Assembly: GCA_944349855.1 (NCBI GenBank)
Contig: CALVNS010000002.1
Span: 44,230 to 108,229 of the forward strand
DNA length: 64,000 nt
Origin: an uncultured Eubacteriales bacterium
GTDB taxonomy: Bacteria > Bacillota > Clostridia > Christensenellales > Aristaeellaceae
Reading direction: 5' to 3'
Under the pieces are notes generated by a model. That model had not been told where the DNA came from and made no database searches. It saw only the letters and a list, made by a program, of their open reading frames with translations. Every line of letters begins with the position of its first letter. The first letter of the stretch is position 1. Of the stretch, positions 15,793-22,796 are shown one piece after another. The translations under genes and the position numbers were made by a program.

Positions 15793-16548
15793 ATGCAGGA
15801 GCAGTACTTTCGTGAATATGCCCGCGCGCTCGGGCGGGACATGGAATTCAAGGTGTATGGCCATGCGGGGCGCCCGGTGTTGGCCTTTCCGTCGCAGGAC
15901 GGGCGGTTCTTCGACTTCAAGGACAACGGCATGGTCGACTCCGTTGGGCACCTGATTGAAGCGGGACGCGCGCAGATCTTCTGCTGCGACTCCATCGACC
16001 GGGAGACGTGGTCGGCGACATGGCGCGAGCCGCGCGCGCGCCTGGAGCAGCACGAGCGTTGGTTCGCCTACGTCACGGACGAGCTCGTCCCGCGCATATG
16101 GGAGATCAGCCGCGCGGCGGGCGACGGCCTGGACCGCGGCGGCATCGTGACGACGGGCTGCTCGATGGGCGCGTTTCACGCGGCCAACTTTTTCTTCCGC
16201 CGGCCGGAGCTGTTTGGCGGAGTGATCGGGCTGTCGGGCCTGTACGACGCGCACTACTTCTTCGGCGACGCCTTCGACGAGCTGGCGTATCTGAATTCGC
16301 CGGTGGACTCACTTGCCAACATGCCGGCGGATCATCCCTACATCGCGCTGTACAACGCGCGGCAGATTGTTCTGTGCGTGGGGCAAGGGGCATGGGAGCA
16401 CGAGATGCTGCCCTCCAACCGCCGGCTCGCGGAGATCTTCCGGGAGAAGGGCATCCACGGCTGGGTCGATTTTTGGGGCTATGACGTCGCGCATGACTGG
16501 CCGTGGTGGCGCCGTCAGCTGCCCTATTTTCTGGAGCAGATGGTCTGA
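15793..16548 (+). CDS. Alpha/beta-hydrolase esterase (esterase D-like)
   Basis: 251 residues. The nucleophile elbow is TTGCSMGAFHA (S124), and GYDVAHDW near the C-terminus supplies a His. HAGRPVLAFPSQDGRFFDF is the opening strand region of the putative esterase family related to S-formylglutathione hydrolase/esterase D and antigen 85. There is no signal peptide, so it should act in the cytoplasm. Its strong promoter faces blaI and carries a half operator, hence possible co-regulation with the M56/BlaI switch. The substrate is unknown. It converges on the next gene with a gap of three bases and no terminator. Confidence 0.82.
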   Translation: MQEQYFREYARALGRDMEFKVYGHAGRPVLAFPSQDGRFFDFKDNGMVDSVGHLIEAGRAQIFCCDSIDRETWSATWREPRARLEQHERWFAYVTDELVPRIWEISRAAGDGLDRGGIVTTGCSMGAFHAANFFFRRPELFGGVIGLSGLYDAHYFFGDAFDELAYLNSPVDSLANMPADHPYIALYNARQIVLCVGQGAWEHEMLPSNRRLAEIFREKGIHGWVDFWGYDVAHDWPWWRRQLPYFLEQMV

Positions 16549-16551
16549 CGC

Positions 16552-17481
16552 TCATGCGTCAAACAGCGCTGTGGAGAAATAGCGCTCCGCCGTGTCGGGC
16601 AGTATGGTGACGATTCGCTTTCCCGGGCCAAGTGCCCGCGCCATTTGGAGCGCAGCGGCGACATTTGTTCCGCTGGTAATGCCGCACATCAGCCCCTCCA
16701 GCCGCGCCAGATCCCTGGCCGTCTGCAGCGCCTGTGCGTCCGTGATGACGCACACGCGATCTATCAGCGCCGTATTCAGGTTGTTCGGCACGAGGCCGTC
16801 GCCGATGCCCATCTGCACGTGCGATCCGACCCGTCCGCCCGAGAGGACGGCCGCGTTCTCCGGTTCGGCGGCCCAGATCGCGATGCGCGGATTGTGCGCG
16901 CGCAGCACCTCGCCGATGCCGGTGAGCGTGCCGCCCGTGCCAAATCCCGCGCAAAAGCCGTCCACGTCGCCGCCGGTCTGCTCCAGGATCTCCCGCGCAG
17001 TGCCCCGGCGGTGGGCCTCCGGATTGGCCGGATTGTCAAACTGGCCGGGCACAAAGACGCGCGGATCCTCCTGCGCCATCTCGTCCGCCAGGCGCCGGCA
17101 CGCCGCAATGCACGCGCCGATGTCGCCCTCGTCATGCACCAGCACGACCTGCGCGCCGTAGTGTCGCACGAGCTTGCGGCGCTCCTGCGACACCGAGTCG
17201 GGCATGATCACGCGCACCCGGTATCCCTTGACTGCACCGCACAGCGCCAGGCCGACGCCCTGATTGCCGCTCGTCGGCTCGACGATGACGGTATCGGGCC
17301 CGATCAGGCCGCGCCGCTCCGCATCCTCGATCATGCCCAGCGCCGTGCGCGTCTTGATCGAGCCGCCCACGTTCAGGCCCTCGAATTTGGCGAGCACCTG
17401 CGCGCCTCCGGCCGGCGCCATACGCGTCAATCGGACCATTGGCGTGTGTCCGACCGCCTCCAGAATGTTGTTATATATCAC
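16552..17481 (-). CDS. PLP-dependent beta-synthase, cysteine synthase family
   Basis: 309 residues, normal for OASS/CysK. The PLP lysine is K43 in FEGLNVGGSIKTRTAL, and GFGTGGTLTGIGEVL is the phosphate cradle. The substrate loop reads PTSGNQGVGL at 69-78, whereas CysK has TSGNTG; the Thr-to-Gln change touches the amino-acid carboxylate pocket. It may be an O-acetylserine sulfhydrylase variant or a related beta-replacement enzyme such as those making diaminopropionate or cystathionine. No cysE or serine acetyltransferase is near. A -10 TATAAT lies at 17522-17527. Confidence 0.82.
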   Translation of the reverse strand: MIYNNILEAVGHTPMVRLTRMAPAGGAQVLAKFEGLNVGGSIKTRTALGMIEDAERRGLIGPDTVIVEPTSGNQGVGLALCGAVKGYRVRVIMPDSVSQERRKLVRHYGAQVVLVHDEGDIGACIAACRRLADEMAQEDPRVFVPGQFDNPANPEAHRRGTAREILEQTGGDVDGFCAGFGTGGTLTGIGEVLRAHNPRIAIWAAEPENAAVLSGGRVGSHVQMGIGDGLVPNNLNTALIDRVCVITDAQALQTARDLARLEGLMCGITSGTNVAAALQMARALGPGKRIVTILPDTAERYFSTALFDA

Positions 17482-17521
17482 TCAAGCTCCCACCTTTCCG
17501 ATGTTTTTCAGCTTATCGTGC

Positions 17522-17527
17522 ATTATA
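17522..17527 (-). promoter_or_regulatory. -10 element of the beta-synthase gene
   Basis: Perfect TATAAT read leftward, 40 bases before the start; the -35 (TTTCAT at 17 bases) is weak. Confidence 0.45.
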
Positions 17528-17597
17528 TCCTATGGGCCGGGCGGATGAAAAGCCCCAAATGCCGCGGCCTGTTGATCTCGACGGAGGGAAACCACCG

Positions 17598-18929
17598 ATG
17601 CGACTGCTCGTCTGCCTGATCTCGTTGGCGCTTGCCCTGACGCCCGGTTTGGCCCGGGGAGAGGAGGGGTTTTACGACGCCATGCCGTTCTTTTTGCAGG
17701 TGACGCAGGAGGAGCGCCGTGAGGACGTATCGCCGGACAGCTCCATTGTGCGCGTCTATCCGGATACGCAAAACGACCAGATCGACGCGGACATGCGCGC
17801 GCTGGTGGATGAACTGGTGGAGACGAACCGGGAGCGGCTGCCGCTGCGCGCAAAGCTGGCCGAGGCCTGTCTGGACGTGGGGCCGTACATCTCGCGCACG
17901 GGTACGAGCTGGATGAGCTTCCTGACGGTCGCGCGGGTGGCGGCGAACCGCGAGCAGCTGTGGGTCGACTACGACGCCCGGGTCTACGACGTGGAGACGG
18001 GCGAGCGCATCCTGCTCACCGACGTGTTCGCGCCCGACAGTCCCGCATGGGCGCTGCTCTCGCAGGCCGTGCGCGAGCAGCTGACTGCCGCCTTCCCGCA
18101 GGAGGAGCCAGACGCCGCCGCGCTGGACGCACTGTGCCGGCCGGAAGCCCTGCAAGGCGCGGCCTTCACGCTGGGCGCCGCCCGCCTGATGCTCACCTAT
18201 CGCGCGGACGCGCTGTATCCGGGCAAAAACACCCTGCTGCACGTCGTCCTCTACTACCCGCAGGTGCGTCCCTACATGACGCCGCGCGCGCAGGCGCAGA
18301 CAGACAACAGCCGCTTTCGCATGGTCGCCCTGACGTATGATGACGGCGGCGCGCGTTCCTACACGATGAATGTGCTCAGCCGCCTGCGCCTGGGCGCGGC
18401 GGGCGCGACATTCTTCGTCGTGGGGACAAACATCGCCCAGAATCATGACACCCTCTGCCGGCAGCAGGATGCGGGCTTCTCCGTACAGAGTCATGGGTAT
18501 TATCACATCTATTCGTACGATATGGACGTGCAGGATGCCTTTGACTGGAAGCAGCGCTTTGCAGAAGAGCTGAGCGCCGTCACGGGCGTCCCGCCCACCC
18601 TGATGCGCGCGCCCGGCGGCATCGACGACTTCTATGTGGAGAACGGCATCGGCTATCCGCTGATCCACTGGTCACTCAGCAGCGCGGACTCCGGCAACGA
18701 CGCCTATGCGCATATCGCCAACCGCGTGATCTACAGCGTCGAGGACGGCGACATTGTGCTCATGCACGACATCAACAAGGGCGCCTACCGCTATACCCAG
18801 TCCATCGTCAATGCGCTGAATGCTCGGGGCTTCCTGTGCGTCACCGTGCAGGAGCTGTTTGCAGACGCGGGCACCCCCCTGATGGACGATCAGGTATACT
18901 ACGGCGCCGGTCCGGCGGTCGAAAAATGA
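17598..18929 (+). CDS. Exported polysaccharide deacetylase (NodB domain)
   Basis: 443 residues. The start follows a GGAGGGAAACC ribosome site. Signal peptide MRLLVCLISLALALTPGLARG. Residues about 25-225 form an N-terminal domain like the DUF3298-type region found before PdaC-like NodB domains. The catalytic domain has ALTYDDGG (TFDDG motif, both Asp), SHGYYH (HxxxH zinc ligands) and RAPGG. It would remove N-acetyl groups from peptidoglycan or another wall polymer outside the cell. Closest in layout to Bacillus PdaC. Monocistronic. Confidence 0.88.
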   Translation: MRLLVCLISLALALTPGLARGEEGFYDAMPFFLQVTQEERREDVSPDSSIVRVYPDTQNDQIDADMRALVDELVETNRERLPLRAKLAEACLDVGPYISRTGTSWMSFLTVARVAANREQLWVDYDARVYDVETGERILLTDVFAPDSPAWALLSQAVREQLTAAFPQEEPDAAALDALCRPEALQGAAFTLGAARLMLTYRADALYPGKNTLLHVVLYYPQVRPYMTPRAQAQTDNSRFRMVALTYDDGGARSYTMNVLSRLRLGAAGATFFVVGTNIAQNHDTLCRQQDAGFSVQSHGYYHIYSYDMDVQDAFDWKQRFAEELSAVTGVPPTLMRAPGGIDDFYVENGIGYPLIHWSLSSADSGNDAYAHIANRVIYSVEDGDIVLMHDINKGAYRYTQSIVNALNARGFLCVTVQELFADAGTPLMDDQVYYGAGPAVEK

Positions 18930-19018
18930 GCGCCCACCCGCCGCGTCCGACACTTTGCCCGCCGTCTTCTCCGGGGATGGCGGGCTCTTCCCTGCGCCGC
19001 GGTTTTGCGCTCCGCCCC

Positions 19019-19047
19019 TTGACAAATCCCCGGCATTGCCGCAAAAT
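19019..19047 (+). promoter_or_regulatory. Promoter of the DUF5655-like gene
   Basis: TTGACA, 17-base spacer, CAAAAT. Confidence 0.55.
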
Positions 19048-19102
19048 GTTGCTGTATTCGCGCTCGCCCAAAAGCCCTGTATGGCTGAAAGGGGGGATGG
19101 GG

Positions 19103-19477
19103 ATGTCCTTTGAGGAAGTCGCATTCTTCCATGAGATGCCGCAACTGCTGTCGCTGTATGCCCCACTTCGGGAGCAGCTGGCGCGCGCGCATCCGGACAT
19201 GGGCGTCAGGGTCTCCAAGACCCAGATTTCCTTTCGCAATCGTCACGTCTTCGCGATGGTCTCCCTGCCCTTTCGCAGGCTCAGGGGATGGCCGGAGGCG
19301 TACTTGCTGGTCTCGTTCGGCCTGCCGTACCGCAAGGAATCTCCGCGCATTGTTCAGGCCGTGGAGGCGTATCCCAACCGTTGGACGCATCACGTTCCGA
19401 TCGTGTCGGAGGACGAAATTGACGATGCGCTGATGTCCTGGCTTGACGAGGCCTTCTGGTTTTCCGCAGCCAAATGA
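19103..19477 (+). CDS. DUF5655-like small protein
   Basis: 124 residues from MSFEEVAFFHEMP. An ATG two codons earlier is possible, but AAAGGGGGG fits the chosen start. VSKTQISFRNRHVFAMVSLPF, LLVSFGL, YPNRWTHHVPIVSEDEIDDAL and WLDEAFWFS match the DUF5655 pattern as I remember it. Family members are small soluble proteins with an unknown role, sometimes fused to restriction-type endonuclease or transport domains. There is no signal or membrane segment. Monocistronic. Confidence 0.68.
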   Translation: MSFEEVAFFHEMPQLLSLYAPLREQLARAHPDMGVRVSKTQISFRNRHVFAMVSLPFRRLRGWPEAYLLVSFGLPYRKESPRIVQAVEAYPNRWTHHVPIVSEDEIDDALMSWLDEAFWFSAAK

Positions 19478-19534
19478 CGGACGCGAAGGCGGCCTCGCGG
19501 GCCGCGGCCAGTCCCAGGGCCAAACGGTGGCTAT

Positions 19535-19560
19535 GCACGTCTCGCAAGACGTGCTATACT
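19535..19560 (+). promoter_or_regulatory. larE promoter -10 with adjoining dyad
   Basis: TATACT at 19555-19560 directly follows a perfect 8-base-arm dyad GCACGTCT-CGCA-AGACGTGC (19535-19554). The dyad sits where spacer and -35 should be and no good -35 is visible, so an activator or repressor probably binds here. Confidence 0.55.
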
Positions 19561-19591
19561 GAGGACAAATACATCCGAATGGAGGGGTCGA

Positions 19592-20377
19592 ATGCACAGC
19601 CCCATTGACGCTGCCACGCGCGCAGCCGAATCGCGCCTTTCGGCCTTTTTCCGCGAGTATCCGCGCGCGGCGCTGGCCTTTTCCGGCGGCGCGGATTCCG
19701 CATATCTGCTCTATGCCGCCAGACGCTTCGGCTGCGACGTGCACGCCTACTGCGTACACACCGCGTTTCAGCCCGCTTTTGAGCTCGAGGATGCAAGACG
19801 TCTGGCACAGGAGCTGTCCGCGACGTTGACCGTCGTGCCCTTGGACATCCTCGCGCTGGACGCGGTGCGATCCAACCCGGCCGATCGCTGCTATCATTGC
19901 AAGCGCGCGCTGTTCGGGCAGATGCTCCGCGCGGCCAAAGCCGACGGTTACGACCTGATGATAGACGGCACCAATGCCTCAGACGACGCGTCGGACCGGC
20001 CCGGCATGCGCGCGCTGCACGAGCTGTGCGTGCGCTCCCCGCTGCGCGAAGCCGGTCTGACCAAGGCGCAGGTGCGCGCGCTCTCGCGCGAGGCGGGTCT
20101 GTTTACATGGGATAAGCCCGCCTATGCGTGCCTGGCCACGCGCATTCCCACAGACGTGCCCATCGAGGCGCAATGGCTCGCGCGCGTCGAACGCGCGGAA
20201 GATGCGCTGCGAAAAATGGGCTTTTCCGACCTGCGCGTGCGCGTATACGGCCGCGCGGCGCGCATTCAATTGCCTGCGGCGCAGCTGGAGCGCGCCGCCG
20301 CGCGGCGCGAGGACATTCTCAGCGCATTGGGCGGCGCATTCGACGCCGTGCTGCTCGACCTGAAAGCGAGGGATTGA
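19592..20377 (+). CDS. larE: LarE: ATP-dependent sacrificial sulfur transferase
   Basis: 261 residues. LarE adenylylates the pyridinium-dicarboxylate mononucleotide and inserts sulfur twice while making the nickel-pincer nucleotide cofactor. The PP-loop is FSGGADSAYLL (residues 30-40). RCYHCK (C100, C103) is the conserved CxxC segment of LarE. Cys180 in KPAYACLATRIP is in the region expected to align with the sacrificial Cys176 of Lactobacillus plantarum LarE; exact alignment was not run. The start follows GGAGGGG. First gene of larE-larB-larC. Confidence 0.9.
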   Translation: MHSPIDAATRAAESRLSAFFREYPRAALAFSGGADSAYLLYAARRFGCDVHAYCVHTAFQPAFELEDARRLAQELSATLTVVPLDILALDAVRSNPADRCYHCKRALFGQMLRAAKADGYDLMIDGTNASDDASDRPGMRALHELCVRSPLREAGLTKAQVRALSREAGLFTWDKPAYACLATRIPTDVPIEAQWLARVERAEDALRKMGFSDLRVRVYGRAARIQLPAAQLERAAARREDILSALGGAFDAVLLDLKARD

Positions 20378-20379
20378 CG

Positions 20380-21129
20380 TTGGATACCCTTTCGATTTTG
20401 CAGCAAGTGCGCTCGGGCGCGCTCTCTCCCGAGGAGGCCGCGCTTCACCTGCGCGCGCAGCCATTTGAGGACCTCGGCTATGCAAAGATCGACCACCATC
20501 GGGCGCTGCGCCAGGGGGTGGGCGAGGTCATCTACGGACAGAGCAAGACGCCCGAGCAGATCATCGGCATCGCGCAGCGTCTGATCGCCGCGGGCTCGAC
20601 GAACATCCTGATCACGCGCCTGTCGCCCGAGCAGGGCGCAGCCGTATGCGCGGGCGTCGAGGCGCGCTATGACCCCGTCTCGCGCATCGCCGTCGCCGCT
20701 CCGCGCCCGCTTGCGCTGCGCGGGAACGTCGTCGTCGCCACGGGCGGCACCAGCGACATGCCTGTCGCCGAGGAGGCCGCCCTGACCGCCGAGACGCTCG
20801 GCAGCCATGTCACGCGCCTGTACGACGTCGGCGTTGCCGGGCTGCACCGCCTGCTTTCACATGTGGAAGATCTGATGCGCGCGCGCGTCGTCATCGCAGC
20901 GGCCGGCATGGAGGGCGCGCTGGCGAGCGTCATCGGCGGCCTGGTCGATTGCCCCGTCATCGCCGTTCCGACCAGCGTCGGCTATGGCGCGAGCTTCCAC
21001 GGCGTGGCGGCGCTGCTGTCCATGCTCAATTCCTGCGCCAGCGGCGTGAGCGTCGTCAACATCGACAACGGCTTCGGCGCAGGCTTCCTCGCACACAGGA
21101 TCAATACGATGGGAGGAATCGAAGAATGA
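20380..21129 (+). CDS. larB: LarB: nicotinic acid adenine dinucleotide carboxylase/hydrolase
   Basis: 249 residues with a TTG start two bases after larE, chosen because GAGGG lies seven bases upstream and there is no ATG at the right place. LarB carboxylates the pyridinium ring of NaAD and cleaves the phosphoanhydride, the first step of the pincer cofactor. The C-terminal half (VVVATGGTSDMPVAEEAALTAE, RLYDVGVAGLHRL, PVIAVPTSVGYGASFHGVAAL) is the PurE-like carboxylase fold typical of LarB. It overlaps larC by four bases, so translation is coupled. Confidence 0.92.
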   Translation: MDTLSILQQVRSGALSPEEAALHLRAQPFEDLGYAKIDHHRALRQGVGEVIYGQSKTPEQIIGIAQRLIAAGSTNILITRLSPEQGAAVCAGVEARYDPVSRIAVAAPRPLALRGNVVVATGGTSDMPVAEEAALTAETLGSHVTRLYDVGVAGLHRLLSHVEDLMRARVVIAAAGMEGALASVIGGLVDCPVIAVPTSVGYGASFHGVAALLSMLNSCASGVSVVNIDNGFGAGFLAHRINTMGGIEE

Positions 21130-22499
21130 AGCTGCTGTATCTGGAATGCGGAATGGGCGCATCGGGCGACATGCTGTTGGGCGCGCTTGCCGGCCTTCTG
21201 GACGACCCGCATGCCTTTGTGCGGGAGATGAACGCCCTGGGCCTGCCCGGCGTGCGCGTGGAGATGGAGCCCTCCGTCAAGTGCGGCATCACCGGCATTC
21301 ACATGTCCGTCACGGTACACGGCGAGGCGGAGGAAAGTCTGGATGTGCACGCGGAAGGCGAACACGCGCACTTTCACGCGCATGAGCACCCCCACGTCCA
21401 TCTGCATGAACATGAGCATTCACACGAACATGCGCATGCACATGAGCACGCCCACGAACATGCCCACGCGCATGAACATGCTCACGAACATGAGCATGAC
21501 CATGAGCACGCCCACGCGCATGAACATGCGCATGGCGAGCATGCACACCACCACGCGGGCATGCGCGAGATCGAATCGATCATCGCGGGTCTGCCCATCT
21601 CCGACACTGTCCGCCGCGACGCGCTCGCGGTCTATGCGCTGATTGCGCAGGCAGAATCCGAGGCGCACGGACGGCCGGTAGAGGAGATCCACTTCCATGA
21701 GGTCGGCTCGCTGGACGCCGTGGCCGACATCGTCGGCGTGTCGATGCTGATGGAGCGCATTGCCCCGGACCGCGTGATTGCATCACCCGTCACCACGGGC
21801 TATGGACATGTGCACTGCGCGCATGGCATTCTGCCAGTGCCCGCGCCGGCAACGGCCTCCATCCTGCGCGGCGTGCCCTGCAGTGCGGGACGCGTCGAGG
21901 GCGAGCTGTGCACGCCGACGGGCGCGGCGCTGCTCAAGTATTTCGTCGACGCGTTCGGCCCGATGGAGGCGATGGCCACGGAGCGGATCGGTTACGGCAT
22001 GGGCAAGAAGGACTTCCCCGTCGCCAACTGCCTGCGCGCCTTTCTGGGTGCGCGTGAGGCGGAACAGCCGCGCATCGCGGAGCTGCGCTGCAATCTGGAC
22101 GACATGACGCCCGAGGCCGTCGCCTTTGCGTCGGAGGCCCTGCTATCCGCCGGTGCGCTGGATGTGTACACCGCGCCGCTGTTCATGAAAAAAAACCGGC
22201 CCGGCGTGCTCCTGGGCTGCATCTGCCCGGAGGATGAAGCGCCGCGCTTTGCGCGTCTGATGCTGGAGAAGACCACGACGCTGGGCGTGCGCTGCTGCGT
22301 ACAGGAGCGCTACATTCTCTCCACACGCACGCGGGAGACGCGCTCCACGCGCTTTGGCCCGGTGCGCTTCAAGCGCTCGGAAGGCTACGGCGTGCGCCGC
22401 GAGAAACCCGAATCCGACGACGTCGCCCGCATCGCGCGCGAGGCGAATCTCTCCTTCCCCGATGCGGCCCGCGCCATCGAGCAGGAAGACGAACGATAA
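21126..22499 (+). CDS. larC: LarC: nickel-pincer cofactor nickel insertase, with long His tract
   Basis: 457 residues in one uninterrupted frame. It installs nickel in the pyridinium bis-thiocarboxylate in a CTP-dependent step. It opens MKLLYLECGMGASGDMLLGA, the usual LarC start, and contains IHFHEVGSLDAVADIVG, CTPTGAALLKYF and ELRCNLDDMTPEA of the LarC1/LarC2 parts. Residues 75-143 hold about 34 histidines, mostly alternating with Glu/Ala (HEHAHAHEHAH), presumably a nickel store. In L. plantarum larC1/larC2 are joined by a programmed frameshift; none is needed here. The larA racemase is not nearby. Confidence 0.93.
   Translation: MKLLYLECGMGASGDMLLGALAGLLDDPHAFVREMNALGLPGVRVEMEPSVKCGITGIHMSVTVHGEAEESLDVHAEGEHAHFHAHEHPHVHLHEHEHSHEHAHAHEHAHEHAHAHEHAHEHEHDHEHAHAHEHAHGEHAHHHAGMREIESIIAGLPISDTVRRDALAVYALIAQAESEAHGRPVEEIHFHEVGSLDAVADIVGVSMLMERIAPDRVIASPVTTGYGHVHCAHGILPVPAPATASILRGVPCSAGRVEGELCTPTGAALLKYFVDAFGPMEAMATERIGYGMGKKDFPVANCLRAFLGAREAEQPRIAELRCNLDDMTPEAVAFASEALLSAGALDVYTAPLFMKKNRPGVLLGCICPEDEAPRFARLMLEKTTTLGVRCCVQERYILSTRTRETRSTRFGPVRFKRSEGYGVRREKPESDDVARIAREANLSFPDAARAIEQEDER
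21340..21554. repeat. Low-complexity His-codon tract in larC
   Basis: Degenerate repeats of CATGAGCA/CATGCGCA-type units encode the His-rich loop, LarC residues 75-143. Replication slippage could change its length. Confidence 0.8.
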
Positions 22500-22566
22500 T
22501 TCCGCCCATATTCTTCCGCCAGCCTGCCGAAATGGCATGCGGGCAAACTCGCCATCGTTTCACATG

Positions 22567-22605
22567 CAACAGCCCTGCGCCATAGAGAAAGGCGCAGGGC
22601 TGTTG
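22567..22605. terminator. Perfect 15-bp stem-loop after larC
   Basis: Arms 22567-22581 and 22591-22605 are exact complements with a 9-base loop. No T tract follows on either strand. Probably the 3'-end structure of the lar operon and of the leftward GTPase transcript. Confidence 0.6.
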
Positions 22606-22625
22606 GCTTGCACGCGTCAGTCCTG

Positions 22626-22757
22626 TCAGATCTTCTTTTCCAGCACGACGATCGCATACTGCCGGGTTTCACGTTCAACGCCGGTTTCACGAAATCCGTT
22701 TTTTTCAAAACGCCCGGCTTTGCGAATTGCCCTTTTCATATCCCAGACGAGCAGCAT
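22626..22757 (-). pseudogene. Possible gene remnant or 43-residue ORF in frame after the GTPase
   Basis: After the stop of the TetM-like gene the same frame stays open for 56 codons, to a second stop at 22626. Its only internal starts give 43 residues from MLLVWDMKRAIRK, ending YAIVVLEKKI. The part GRFEKNGFRETGVERET resembles the C-terminal EKxGF motif of GNAT acetyltransferases, so it could be a decayed acetyltransferase end. A GAAGGGG sequence lies just before the ATG at short spacing. Weak evidence; chance coding in GC-rich DNA is possible, though the AAA/GAA-rich codons differ from shadow frames here. Confidence 0.3.
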
Positions 22758-22796
22758 GTCCCCTTCGATCTTCCAGGGACCCCGGATGCGTTCGCC

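Noticed and set aside
21340-21560. CRISPR-like or satellite repeat in the CATGAGCA tract
   Set aside because: Units are in frame and encode the LarC His loop; there are no unique spacers of constant length.
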